Positions 1-11,994 of a stretch of DNA of 64,000 nt are shown here, in pieces. The DNA lies in the NCBI RefSeq assembly GCF_028858725.1, contig NC_084763.1, positions 51,406,152-51,470,151 of the forward strand, written 5' to 3'. Each line of letters starts with the position of its first letter. The stretch's first letter is position 1. Source of the stretch: Colius striatus. Taxonomy: Eukaryota > Chordata > Aves > Coliiformes > Coliidae. The position numbers were made by a program, and so were the translations under genes. The notes beneath the pieces were generated by a model, which did no database searches, had not been told where the DNA came from, and worked only from the letters and a program-made list of their open reading frames with translations.

Positions 1-934
1 GACCGTAGAGTATTGACAAGAATAAGGCTCTGGCATTTACCAGAGAAGAGCCAAAAGATGTGGCTGCCTGTTGGAGCTGTGGGTGAGCCCTGCCGCGGTG
101 CAGAGCAGCCGGGCAGCCAGCCCTGTACCACCTGCCGAGAATGTGAGGCTCAAGCTGCTCCAGCTGCTGCTGGTCTGTGGCAGTTCCACTGACCAGCACA
201 ACCCGTTTGCCCACAAGTGCCGGTCTCCCTGTAGCTGTTACATCCTCCTGCTGCTGAGACGGTTGTTTCGATACGCTCTTTCAATGCAGAGTAGAGTAAA
301 AGGTGGGGCACTATTTCTTTAGAGCAGCAGTCTGTGAAATAACCATTTGGCTCTGGGTGTAGCTAAAGTAGGCAGCTGTTTGAGGTAGCTGTCAGCAGGA
401 GACACTAACATGGACCCTCCTTTCCCAAGCAACATGCTTCATTCTCTGCCCTCATCTTTGCTCCTGTAAAAACAATATTGTCATGATTAAGAAGAGCTCA
501 ATCCTCTGGGCTGCAGTCAGAAAACATCTTGGAGGAGGAAAGGCCAAAAGATGACCGTTGCAGTGTTTCCACTCAGTTCATCTCCTTCTCTAAGGCAGCT
601 AACTATTGGAAGGGGACTTGAGCTCTGCACAGCTGTTATTTACCTCTGTTTTGAAATGAAGAAAGTTGCAGTAATCTGTTTATTTTCCTTTAACTCTTCT
701 GTGCTTTGTAAGTATCACACGGTTCAAAAGGCCATGTTACTAAATGTTAAGAAAATTGTTGTGCTGGCAATGTTTTAACAACTGCTGCTTTGTAAAAGAA
801 AAGCAATGAATAAGGGAAAGCACATTAAGTAAACATAGAAGTTATCAACAGCACAAAAAAAGTCTCAGTGAACAGAGGTTTGACAATTGACAACTCGTGC
901 AAATCTTCTCTTTTTCTCTGACTTTCACCAAGGT

Positions 935-1355
935 TTCTCTAAGACTCAAGGATGTCTCCAAAAGAGGAGCCTTGATGTGGGGTCTCCCACAAGCTGCCAA
1001 CAGATCTCAGCTTCACCATTGCCCTCCATGAGTTGCAGGGAAACAGCTGCCGTCTCACCACGGGATGCAGGGGGGTCTCTGCTCCAGCACACCTCCTCCT
1101 CTCCTTCCTCGCTGTCCTGGGCATCTGCACGGTCACTTCTCTCATCCCACTTCTTCTACCACCTCCTGGGACAGAAAGAACCCTCCTCTTCCAGCTTCTT
1201 CTTCTTAATAAGAGATCATAGAGGTGCCCAATTGGCTCAGCCCCAGAAGTGGGTCTGACTTGGAGACACGGAAAGTTTTGAGCAACTCCTTACAGGAGCC
1301 GTCTTTACATTCCCATTACCAGAAACAGCACCACACAAACCCAAGCCAACATGTC
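935..1355 (-). mobile_element. Degraded avian LTR fragment
   Basis: The stretch shares a run of landmarks, in the same order, with the better preserved LTR at 42571-43742: a GGGATGCAGGGG-like segment followed by TCTCTGCTCC, a pyrimidine-rich block, a TAATNAGAGATCATAGAGGTG-like segment before an ATTGGCTCAGCC segment, and a CCACACAAACCCA end at about 1331-1343. On the minus strand this corresponds to the 5' (U3) part of the LTR. The rest of the LTR is missing, so this is an old truncated solo copy. The family name is not assigned; the match was judged by eye. Confidence 0.6.
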
Positions 1356-4300
1356 ACAAATGGAACTGAACCTATTGCTCCTGCACCTGGTCTGGAACTG
1401 AGAAGAGCAAACAGGAATACAGCATATCAAGGAAGAGGTGTTTTGCTTTAGATTTGGTTTTATATTAACAAGGCACAGTAATTAAGGCTAATTACCTTTA
1501 GAGAAGTTGCATAGTATTTGTGGCCCTCAATTCAGGCAGTCATATGGTCCTGATCAAAAGGGGAGACCACTCTTACTGTATCAAAATGATTAAGCCCTGC
1601 CTTTAGACCTTTTGAAAAAAGTGCTCTGCATTGATGTTCTCAGTTTGTTCTGTCTTTTGCTTAAGGCTTAAGGATCGCCTTGAGAATTGAATTAACTTGG
1701 ACCGTTTCCCCTCGCCTCCCTTGTAACGCTTTGGTCTAATCCTGCAAATGACCTTTGTGTGGACAAACTTTGCATCCACGTGGAGCCATTTGGAGTCTAC
1801 TGCATGTGAAACAGCACAACGCTGCAGCAATGAGCTCGAGTATATCTAATGAGTTAAAATATTTGGCTGCTGCTTTCTTCTGGGAAAGCAGTTCTGAAAT
1901 GAACATCTGAGGGTGTCTCAGCAGAAGGCTGGGCTGAAAATATTCTGTAAACGAGGCTTTGTTCCTTAGCTCATTAGCTTCACTTCGACTTCTCCCAGCA
2001 CTCTGGTTTTGATGATCAGATTTCTGGATTGATCTTTGTCTGGATCTACTACTCTTAAGTCCATTGCCAAATAGGGACAAACTGGTAGAGGGTGCTAACA
2101 ATTACTTTAGTCACACTAGAAATATGTTATATTGAACACTTCCTTCAGTAAGTTCAGAAGCATCTTTCTGCTTTTATCATACAGTTTGCATAGGCAGCCA
2201 ATGCAGCCTGTTTACAGAAAATGAATGAGCCTTTCTGTTCATTAGTTGCAGTAATTTACATGACTGGATCTCTGTGGGGAGTTTTTTTCCATACAGGCAG
2301 ATGAGCTACTTGGAACCTGAGCCTAAGCCCAAGTGTCCATAGTTCCCACAGTTGTGTCAGTACCTAAAACTAGAGCAGAATTGCTCATTAGATAGTATTT
2401 CTAACTTTAATCTGTAGCAGTTGACATTTGTTTAAAGGATTTGTAAAACACTGAAAGAGAAGGAATCCAATATTTCCCTCTGCATGAATGCAGCATTTAA
2501 AGACAATCCTGTCTCTGGAAGTAGGATGTAGCTTGCTGAGTATTTATAACACTTCTTCCAGGAAGCTATGGTGACCATTTAGCTCTGTTAAAATACCAAA
2601 CACATTCCTTATCCATCTTCTTCTGCAAAATTCACACCATACAGACATAAATACCATCCTGCTTGCCTCACAGATAATTTTGTTTGGGGGGTAGGGGTCA
2701 TGCTTCCCTGGTTACTGTCTCCCCATTTTTTATTTCACTTTTTAAAAGCCAGAGCAAGAAGATGGGTGGTGGCAAAGTGGAGGGGGAGAAGAAAAACCCC
2801 AACCCTCTATTGTGTAGTATCACTTTCAGAGCCTAGTCCCCATAAATAGTAATCAGCTTACAGGTTTAGAGACCTTCTGACCTTTAGATGGCTCCTGCTG
2901 TCTCAGAGAGCATCTCTTGTGTGTCTCCAGTGACAACAGAGCTGAGCAGCAGTCAGTCAGCATAAGTTGCAGGATGTGGAGGCAGGTTTAGAAGACAGTT
3001 AAGAGCTGAGCATCTGGTTTCTACAAGGTATCTGGCAGTGGGGTTCTGATGAGCTCAAAGTGAAGTAACAGCTCTTTGGACAGAGTAGCCAAAATAAGAA
3101 GGCAGCAACTGGTACACTGCCTTTGGGTGGAGTACACCATTGTTGGAAGGAGAGAGGGTTCTGATGAAATCAATAATACTTGTATGACATAAATGTATCA
3201 TTTTTACTCCCGAGCTTTTCCCCAATGCCTAAAAGCTATCTTGGTCGAGCCTCAGCTGGAAAGGAAGATCTGTTAAATGGCAGGGCTCATGAGAAAGCTG
3301 TCACATGTTGTCCATCTAGAAGGGAGCTGTGGATTGTCAGAAGAAATACAAGATGGGTAGCCTGGATTTTGGAGATGGCTGTCAGCAGGTAAAACAAGGT
3401 TTCACTCATCAGCAGATCAAGCTGCTGATTATGTGATAAAGCAAGGGTAGAGTGCTAACACTGTTGTCAATTCATCAGCAGCTACTTCCACCTAAACTGT
3501 CAGTTCAGTAGTTTAAACATTTTATGAAATAGGGCTGATTTACCACCTCCCAGTTGACAGCACAGAACCAAACACAGAGCTGTTATTTCTGTAGAGAAGC
3601 TAAGGTAACCCAAACTGTCATTTCACTTTTCTCTGCCATTCAAGCACTTCAACTTTTTCTGTCACGGCCAATTTTACATAGATTGGATATTTATTGTGCT
3701 GAACTCTTATAAGCTATGTGTGTGTGGGAGGGGAAGGTTTCTGAGGGAAAATGCTGCACATCCAATGGTCCCTGCTGGCTTTCTAAAACAAGTTAACATT
3801 GTTTGACCTAAAATGAATAAATCCTCAACAGAACTGAGGCTGATGACTCTATCTGTTAGACTCTGGCTCCGCTAATTTAAAACAAATGAAAGAATGTAGA
3901 TAGTTTTAAGTGAATACAGAAGAGATAGGAGTGATGTTTTTTTTCCCCTAGACCTTTACAAAATTAGGCATGGCATTTTCAGAAACAAGTTGTTATTCCA
4001 CAGCGACAGTTTCCAACAGCAAAACATAAAAAACCAAGAGTTTTGCTTTGCTTATGGTTTCAGAGTGTTTCAGCAGATTTCCATTGCTAGGAACCCGAGT
4101 TAAAAGTGAAGTGAGTTCTGCTGAGCTCCTCCTAGTCATAATCTTGCTTGCTCAAATTTTACACTGCAACTCATTCCCTTGGGCTCACTGAATTATACTT
4201 GAAGTTGTTTTTTGTCTCTGGCTGGATGATGGTAAATTCCTGCAGGCTTGAACAATTCTGTGTTTCTGTACAGAGTACCGAGTTTGCTGTTGGAGCTGAA

Positions 4301-7300
4301 ATACTAATGCCCCAAATCCACTACAATGTGTCAAATCCCAGACTCAGAATAGCAGGGATGGTTGGTGTGAACAACTGAGGCTTGTTGCTGTAAAAGTCGT
4401 GCATTGGCACACATCAGTAGCCTCATACAAACACCTCCAGGTCCACTTCAGGGAGACTACATGCAGGCACACATGGGACCGTTAATAAGTACCAAGTTAG
4501 GCTGTGAATTCACAAAGCATCTGAAACTTTTCTCAATCTCTCTTTTGAACACATTTCTCATGGAAGAAGAACCTGACTCACAGTTTGGTCATCCTTGCTC
4601 TGAGGGAAAATGAAGTGCCACGAGCTTCTTACCTGAACAAAACTTCCTCTCTGTTTGGCAGTGGATCAGTGATGCTGGCCAGGAGGTACAGTCATCTTGC
4701 TGTCCACTCCTGTCTTCTTTTTGTGCCTTAGACATTATCACCCTGACTGCATAAGGAGCAGCATCCTGATAACACAAGTCTCCCTTCACACCTCAGCTTT
4801 GTTACCTGAGAAGATGACACCGAAGAGTGGAAGACACATCAGCTGAGACAGCGATTTTCATAGGGTAGCTAGCTGGTTCCCAAAAGCAGACAACTGCAAG
4901 AAGCCAAATGGCTCCTTTCTGCCTAAAATCCAGCAGGAGGAGGACTAGATGCAAGACATCCTCCCAGGCTATAACAGTACTCTCTGTTGGTACCCTCAAC
5001 CTGTGAAGTATTTTGAGAGTATGCAGTTCATTGCCTCCTCCTCCAAACCCTGGATTTTTGTCTTTTACACAGACATACTCCTCTGTCTTCGCAAAGGTGT
5101 GTGTAGGTGAGTGCATATCCCCCTGAATTTTGTTCCAAATGGTCAATCCTTCTTTGGATGTCCAAATTACATGTAGTTCCCTCATGTTCTATCTCATTTC
5201 ATGTGCCTTGATGATCACCTCTTGCAAGGTCTGGTGTTTTCTGTTGCTACCTCTGTGTTCATAGCATCTTTGGATGTATCTGATCTGTGGTCCTCAGCTG
5301 ACCACTGTTCCCAGCTCATAGATGACACTTTAACACTCTCAAGATGCACACCCCACCACACTTCTCAAGCACCTTCTTTGGTTTTCCAGTGAGCAAATGT
5401 GTCTTTTTCATCACAAGTTTAGCTGGGCAGAGATTTTCCCTGAGGGCTAAATCTTGCAGAATACTGTATGTGCTTAAAATGGTGTTAACTTCTAGGTGAT
5501 AGTGCTTAGCAGCCTGTGACTGGTGGAGGTGGTGACTGAAGCTTCAGGATGCCAAAATCCTCTCTTGCCATGGACCCAGCGGCAGGGCTGGGTGCAATTC
5601 TCTTTGGCAGTGCTCTGGAGGACTTGGAAAGCATCCTGGGTGCAAGGCAGGTGTGATCTCTTGTGAAGACAAGATTGAAAGAGAAGAGAGACTTTGGTCA
5701 GAGTTCAGTGTATATGTGGAAGCCAAGACACAGGCATGGCAGCAGTGACATTTGTTACTGTTGCTCATGTAGGTGATAGGAGTGCCCAAGGAGTGAAAGG
5801 GGATTATTGTGGTACAGTTACCAGGAAAACAGCCACCACTAATGATGTATAGGATGTACAATGTATATAGTGCTGGACAGGAAAACAGCTGCCTGTATCA
5901 TGACTGAATCACAGGAACCTCCATGCAGAAATCTGCAAACCAAGTACAATACATTGTAGACAATGGCCATACTACTGTGCAGCTCAGGTCTGTGAGGGAC
6001 TGTCTACTAGCTGCAGTATCTTGGAAATATCAATTAATGAGAAATGTATGTGTCATCCACTTCTCCATCTCCCATGCTGGGAGAACCTGGTGAATTTCTC
6101 TCACGCAGGGCACCTGCAGCATCCTCTGGAGCAGGGAAGCTCTTAGACTGATGCCAATCAGTGCTCTGGCCATGTGCTGAAAAGTCTGTAGCCAGGGTGC
6201 TCACAGCAGTGACTGCAAATGCTTTCGGAGAGGTAGTAGCATTTATTACCTCTAAAACAGAGGAAATTGCAGAGGTGTCCACATTCAGCCTGAACTTCTC
6301 AAAGCAAGCCCTGACTGTGAGACAGAAGCAGCTGGGGTCTATGGTGGAAAGTGTTCTCACTGGCCTCAGCAGCTCCTACAAGTGACAATTTCTGAGAGCA
6401 AACATCAATACAAACACCTGCTTTCTTAGAAGTGTGCCTCCTCCAACTCACTTTTCCTTTTCCTTTCACCCCAAACTCGGTCCCTGTTAAACTCAAACCT
6501 TTTCCTACTTAATTTTTCAGACTTTCTAGTCTTCTCCTTATCCAAGCACAAGATACCCAAGATTTACTGCTATCTCTCACTACCACCTATCTAATCTACC
6601 CTCCTCAGGTACTCACACTAATCTAATCTAAGTCCCATAAAAAACCTGCTCTCACTTGTGTTTGTCTCCATTCATGCTGTTTTCTAACCAAAGACAGAGC
6701 ATCTGAGACTGGCAGTGGCTGAACCTCCTCACTGCTCATGGCACCTCAGGTCTGGCACACCATGGTGGGCTGCAGATGGTGGGAAAAGATAGGGCCTTCA
6801 AGGTACCAAGGACAGTGTAACTGTTTGGGAAGGGAGTTACTTCATACTGATCTGGGTGCAGGTTAGATGTCTAAACACATTGTACAAGGGAGAGAAAGGC
6901 ATGCCCTGAGGGGCCTGCTAGAGGCAGATGTTAAGCGCCATGTGGGAAGGAGGCATGTACCTAAAATGTATTTTATGTAATGAGTTTCAGCCCTCCAGAC
7001 TACCAAGCCAAGTGAATTTTGATGCCCTCAGTTTAGCTTCTAGGATTTCTGTGTTCTCAAGACATCAACACGTTCATTCAGCCAATGACAGTTTAAGAAG
7101 ATAAAGCCTCATTATTGTGCCACCACCGATGGGCAGAGCAGAACGACCGAGGTCAACTTACCTCAGCCCCTGGACTGCAGGGCAGGCTTAACTCTGTGCC
7201 TACCTCAGCAATTTAAACTCAGCTGCCAGACTTTGCACCGAAGTGGCTGAGATGTGCTTAAAGATGTCTGCATTAGCTCTCCTGTGGGGATGATGCTCTT

Positions 7301-8440
7301 TAGCAAGGAGTGATAATAAACAGTAGGACGGTGCTAACACTTTAAGCTGCTGCAGCTGTCTGCTAAGTGAATATGTGTCAACGCCTTCAGACTGGAAGGT
7401 GAGAAAGTGAAATTATAGGTTTCAGTTACCCTAAATCTGCTTTTGCAATGTCTTTTATTAAATCAGATTTGAGGGTGATCAAGGGGCTCTGAGATTTTCC
7501 CTTGTGTGTTATGGGTCTGAGATCACACACGTTTCAGAGGGCTTGCCTCCTTCTCTTTCTGTTGGAACTATGACACCATATTTAGAATGACAAATTACAG
7601 CAGCATGAAAGTCCTAAAATCAGCCCAGCATCTCAAACAAAAACATCTGCCACAAAAATACAGAACAGTGTGATTGAGAGGTCAAGTACATAGTTTAATA
7701 AAGATTTTCTAGTGTAAATATTCTTTTGATAACCACACAGATATAACCTCAGTTAATAATAAGATCTATTTCCTCAGCTTAGCTAGGAAGTAATTTGTGA
7801 TTCTAGATCACATTTTCCTCTGGGATATTTTCATCTCCCCGTTACAGTTTGCAAGCTAAAGCTAGAAAAACTGATTGGCAATGTAAGAACAGAAAAATTG
7901 GAAGATTTGTCACCATACTGATGTAGCAGTGCTGATATAAATAGAGACTTGATAGATACTAAACCATCACTCAGAGTCTAATTGTGGTTTAATCTCTGAG
8001 ACATTCTATGAATCTGTAAACTTTCTACATAGGTGTTTGTTAGTTACGATGCTTATTTTAGATTTGGAGTCAGTACTGTGGCTGCTGTAGCAAAAGTGAT
8101 TCTTATGAATACATGAAGCAGATTTTCCATACAGCGTGGATTTTTGACGATGTTCTGCAGATTGACACGATGACCACAGCGTAGCTGAGCACACAGCTAC
8201 ACGTCCTGGTTCTGTTTGATAACAGCTTCTAAACGGGAAAATTGCCCCAATTGTTCCCCTTCTTCACCCTTCAAAAGTCTTTCTCTTGACAATCAGGGAT
8301 GAGACCATATTCTAACAGTTTGCTCAGGGTCTTGACAGCAAATAACTCTTTAAATGTTGTACGACAGTGAGAAAGGATTGGGGAGCTGGGCATAACCATC
8401 TTGCGGATTGCCTGCTGGACAGCAGGATGCTTATTTCAAA

Positions 8441-8466
8441 CATATATATGTGTGTATATATATATA
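8441..8466. repeat. TA/TG simple repeat
   Basis: A short alternating purine-pyrimidine run of TA and TG dinucleotides, an ordinary microsatellite with no nearby gene. Confidence 0.8.
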
Positions 8467-10742
8467 ACCGCTTGTCCAGGTCAGGTTCAGCCACAAAGGA
8501 GTCATTAACATCAGAAATTTATGAGGAACTCATGTTCTTTGGAACCTACAACAGGTTTTTAACTGTAAATATACCTAATGAAGTCCATAGCAGCGCACAG
8601 AAGTGTACGTGAGAAGGTGACTCGGTCTGCCAGGCCCTGAGTTGTAACACCCTTTTAAACTTGACAGATGTGACTTTGGTTGACAAGAATCAGTATCAGA
8701 CTTTTCCTCCAGCTATTGGACTTAAGCTCTTTGTTTGGTTCTCTAGATGCCAATACTCATACCTGCTGTGAGCTGCTGACGGGTAACCAGGGAGTCACCT
8801 CTTTTCAGAGATCACTTAGGAGTAACGTGGTGGAAAAACCCACCCCAACCCAATACATTATTATTGTTTTGAGACCACAACATGACACGACCTTTCATTT
8901 CACACAAGAACTTCGCTGTTTCTTAGAAATGCTTTTTCTTTGTTCTCTGTCACAGAGACCTTACTTGTGCAGCCTCTGTGAGGGAAATCGTCATTCTAGA
9001 AAAGGATATAAAAATCACGACAGCTGAAGCGCAGACAATGTTTACATCTACCACCTTCATAGAGACAAGGAAGCCACCCATCCCCCGCCCAGAGGCTGGA
9101 CCTCAGGCTGGCCCCGTCCCAGAGCCCCCCGAGGGTCGGCCGTGGCCGTGACCGTCCTGCCGGCGGAGCCCGCACGAAACCAGGTGCGGGTCGAGGCTGG
9201 CGACAGAAGCATTACATTTTGAGTTAAGGCAGAAAAACTCAGCTTGATCCTGTGTCTCCCCCGCGCCTCCCGACAACGCTCAGTGGGGGGAGAAAAAGAC
9301 GCCGGCGCCTGCCGCCTCCAGGCGTGCTGGCGGGCGAGGGGAGGCGGCCGGGCTCCGCGCTCCCCAGCCGCAGGGCGAGTGCCCGGGAAGGCAGCCGGGT
9401 GCCGGGTCCTGCTCCCTCCGTGTTGTATGAGGAGGTGGGTGGATTTTTAGAGGGAACAGAGACAGCCGGCGGGGGAATGGGACGAGCTCCCCAACCAGCG
9501 GAGGCAGCGGGAGCCGCCAGTGCCGGGAACGCCTCGCCGCCGCCGGGCTGAGGGGCCGGAGCCCCGCGGGCGGCCGCGCGGGAGCGGGCCAGCTTGAGGC
9601 GGCGCGGCAGGCCCGGGCTCGGCGGGCTGCGGGCGGGTGCCGCCCCTGCTCCTGTCAGCGCGGGGACCAGCGTGAGGCGCTGCGGCGCACCCGCGGCCTT
9701 CCCGGGGCGGGAGGTGCGGTGTGGTGTAACGAGACGAGGGAACAGGAGAATCGTGCTCGGACGACGAGGAGGTGCAGCGCCGGCCCGGGGAGAGATGGCG
9801 GTTACCGGCGCACGGGAGGCGGGCGAGCCGCGCAAAACCTCGCGCCTTCGCGAGGGCGCTGTCTGAAGCTCGTCGGCACGCCCGCGACTCCTCGCTCACG
9901 CCGAGCCCGGGCCGGAGCGCAGCGAGCGGCCCCCGCCCGCGGCGGTGGGCGAGGCCGGCGCCCAGGTGGCCAGTGCAGCGCGGAGGGCGCAGCTGGCGCG
10001 GCGCGATGGCCCCCAGCGCCCAGACGCCTTAATTGGCGGCCGCGGAGCCGGCAGCGGGGGGCAGGGCCAGCCCGGGGCAGCCGCCTGCTGCCGGGGCGAA
10101 ACGGCGCGTCTGTGCGGAGGGAGGCCCGAGGGAGGGGCGGCGGGCGGGGCGCGGTCGTCTGATCGCGAACGACTGCGGCTACGTAGACGGAGGGACGGAG
10201 CCGCCCGCGAGCGCGAGAGGCTCGCGCGAGAGACAAAAGCCTGGCTCGGCCGCGCTGCTGCCGGGAGGGCTCTTTTGTTGCCGTTTCCTAAGCAGAGTTT
10301 GTGCGTTTCCCGCCGTTGCCGCCCGCCGCCCGGTCAAGCCGCTTGCTCCGTCCAGGGCGAGCACCGCGAACAGGCGGAGGCTTCCGCCCGGGACGGTGAA
10401 CGAGCGGCCTCTCGGCTCCCTGCCCTGTCCTCCACCAGTTGATCAAAGTTCGTCTGGGTGTCGGCGAGAAGCGAGCGGCCGGCTTGCTGCCTGCGCCGGT
10501 CGGGACTCCCCGCTCTCTGCGCGGCCCTGGGCTGCGCTCCCTCGGCTCCGCTCACTCCCGCGCCACGAAAGACTGGGTGTAGCGAAGTAGGAGGGAGTGG
10601 TGCCCACTCCCGCCTGCCCTCTCCTCCCCGCGGCTGGGGCCCTGGATAGGAGGAGCCGGAGGAAGAGGAAGATGACGAGCGGGTGCAATTAGCCTAACAA
10701 GGGACGGGTGGCGGAGGAGGCGGCAGCGGCCCCGCGCCGAGG

Positions 10743-10781
10743 ACTGACACATCTGCGCGCTCTCTCTCTCTCCTCTTCCAG
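10743..10781 (+). promoter_or_regulatory. ARHGAP21: Possible 3' splice site within the 5'UTR
   Basis: A branch-point-like CTGAC (10744-10748), then an almost pure pyrimidine tract (10761-10779), then AG at 10780-10781 form a textbook acceptor layout with about 34 nt from branch A to AG. If used, the exon carrying the ARHGAP21 start codon would begin at 10782, joined to an upstream noncoding exon within the CpG island. The CT-rich tract could instead be a simple repeat or a pyrimidine-rich initiator at a transcription start. Confidence 0.35.
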
Positions 10782-10783
10782 CC

Positions 10784-11007
10784 ATGAAGGCAGAAGCCGG
10801 GAAGCGCAGCTGAAGCCCAGGGCCGTCCCGGCGCTCTTCCCCATGGCAGCTGCGTGAAGGGGCCGAGCCCCCCTCCCCCGGCGGCGGGGCTGGCCTCGTC
10901 GCGTCGGGTGTGCGCGAGTGGCTCTGGCATTGGTTCTCCCCTCCCCTCCCTTTCCCGATGTGGGCTCCAGAGGATTTGCGCCTCCTTTGTAACCGGGAAT
11001 GAAATAA
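10784..11007 (+). promoter_or_regulatory. ARHGAP21: Four upstream ORFs in the ARHGAP21 leader
   Basis: Four ATG-started ORFs precede the main start. The first, at 10784-10813, encodes MKAEAGKRS; the second, at 10843-10857, encodes MAAA; the third, at 10958-11002, encodes MWAPEDLRLLCNRE. The fourth, at 10999-11007, is only Met-Lys, and its TAA stop shares its last A with the main ATG, giving TAATGG. The third stops 4 nt before the main ATG. This arrangement predicts translational damping of ARHGAP21, or start selection by leaky scanning and reinitiation. It assumes the leader begins upstream of 10784, which is not known. Confidence 0.6.
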
Positions 11008-11093
11008 TGGCGACCCGGTGGGCAGTGGGGCCACCCGGCGGAGATGGAGACAACGAGCCCCCCCCGGGCGGCGGCAACGGCGCCGGCGGCCAG
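11007..11093 (+). CDS. ARHGAP21: ARHGAP21 coding exon 1 (N-terminus)
   Basis: This exon encodes the first 29 residues, starting MATRWAVGPPGGDGD and ending in a Gly/Pro/Asn-rich tail with Gln last. It ends at a CAG|GTATGA donor in phase 0. The start is chosen because it aligns with the family N-terminus as I know it (human begins MMATR), has A at -3 and G at +4, and is the first in-frame ATG. The first of the two human Met codons is ATA here, so only the second is available. The frame stays open upstream back to 10788 without another ATG; a non-AUG extension (GTG at 10854) cannot be excluded. The exon is longer and more Gly/Pro-rich than the human one. The mature protein is a RhoGAP, reported to act on Cdc42 and RhoA at Golgi membranes and cell junctions. 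Its catalytic domain is outside this window. Confidence 0.82.
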
Positions 11094-11104
11094 GTATGAG
11101 CGGC

Positions 11105-11124
11105 GGGGGCGGGCGGGGCGCGGG
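11105..11124 (+). other. G-quadruplex-capable run after the exon 1 donor
   Basis: Four G-runs of 5, 3, 4 and 3 bases are separated by loops of 1, 1 and 3 bases, starting 11 nt after the exon 1/intron 1 junction. This fits the usual G-quadruplex pattern on the coding strand, so it could form in the nascent RNA beside the donor or in the DNA. Intronic G-runs next to donors are also known splicing enhancers. It is also a common by-product of CpG islands. Confidence 0.55.
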
Positions 11125-11956
11125 CTCCGTGTACGCGGCGGCGGGCAGGGCCGGGCCGGGCGGCCGCCTCCCGCTGCGGGGAACGGCTTGGCTGGAGCGG
11201 GCTTAATGGCCGCCCCCTCTCTCCCTCCTTCGCTTCCTCCCTCCCTCTCTCTTCCTGCCCACCCGCCCTGAAGTTGCTGGGAGTTGGGCGGCGGGAGCGG
11301 TGCGGGCGTGCGGCTGCGGGAGGGGCGGCTGCTGTCCCGGCCGAAGGCTCGCCTCGCGGTCGGGGCGGCGGCTCCTGGGCCCCGCGGCGGCTCCGCTTCC
11401 CGCCCCGCCGTGCGGCCGCCGGTGTCGCCCTCGGGGCGCTCCTGTCCGTGGGGTCCGCTCGTACCCCCGGCCCCGTGGTCAGCTCCTGGCCTGTAGCCCC
11501 TGCGCTCAGCCTCGCCGCCACGTCCTGACGCCTGTCTGCCCCGTCCGCGAGGGACGGGAGCGCTGCGCTGGCCGGCGCTCGGGTTCGGATTCGTCCTCTC
11601 TGCGCACTGAGATCCCACTGTTTTTAGTTGAAATACAGGCCTGGCCTCTGGCGCCTTGCAGCCAGTACTTGCTGACCTCCTACTTGTACCCAGCAGTTTA
11701 TAGTAAACGTCTTTCTAGCCATAACATTTGTTGCTGGAGAGGTTCTCTCGGTGTTCAGTTTCAAAACTTCACAGCATACCCTATGGTGGCACCATTGCAT
11801 GTTTGGACTCGCAAGCGATGAGTTTTTAACACAGAACCGTGTCTGATGCTTCCTTCTGTGCTCCCTGTTAGTCGTGATAAATGTCTGTGAAACAACTGTG
11901 AGTTCAGTTCCATCAAAATGTGTATAATAGCGTCAGTGTAGTTTTCTGAGATCTGT

Positions 11957-11994
11957 CTCAGACTTTACTTAAAGACTCAGACTTTACTTAAAGA
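11957..11994. repeat. Tandem 19-bp duplication
   Basis: Two perfect copies of a 19-bp unit (CTCAGACTTTACTTAAAGA) lie head to tail at 11957-11975 and 11976-11994. The absence of mismatches suggests a recent slippage or duplication, possibly polymorphic. Confidence 0.9.

Larger units (their letters stand above)
1..9089. other. Upstream intergenic region
   Basis: No gene is recognisable here on either strand. Open frames are short, lack exon-like flanks and match no family I know. The longest ATG-started one is 127 codons on the minus strand at 4802-5185. The region is moderate in GC, CpG-poor and fairly balanced between strands, unlike the T- and G-rich intron downstream. It contains one degraded LTR fragment (about 935-1355) and a small TA/TG simple repeat (8441-8466). 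It probably lies between ARHGAP21 and its upstream neighbour. An unrecognised distal enhancer or noncoding RNA cannot be excluded. Confidence 0.6.
9090..11620 (+). promoter_or_regulatory. ARHGAP21: CpG island promoter of ARHGAP21
   Basis: GC content and CpG density rise sharply from about 9090 and fall back after about 11620; flanking DNA is AT-rich and CpG-poor. The island surrounds the first coding exon. Visible promoter-type motifs include GC boxes of the GGGCGG kind at 10134-10149, an inverted CCAAT core (ATTGG) at 10032-10036 and another at 10929-10933. No convincing TATA box is placed to fix a single start, so dispersed initiation, usual for housekeeping CpG promoters, is likely. The transcription start cannot be fixed from sequence alone. 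Long open frames on both strands here are a by-product of high GC. A divergent noncoding transcript is possible but not shown. Confidence 0.85.

Noticed and set aside
4802..5185. 127-codon minus-strand ORF upstream of the gene
   Set aside because: It has an ATG but no recognisable family, no splice context and no promoter-like surroundings. A protein search would be needed to revive it.
1..9089. Exons of a neighbouring upstream gene such as PRTFDC1
   Set aside because: None of the open frames matches that protein family, and no convincing exon pair was seen.
10689..11618. A 309-codon minus-strand open frame across exon 1 and the CpG island (and similar long frames at 9239-9835, 9719-10162 and 10033-10590)
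   Set aside because: Very high GC removes stop codons in all frames. The peptides are low-complexity Arg/Pro/Gly/Ala with no domain, and several overlapping frames are open at once.
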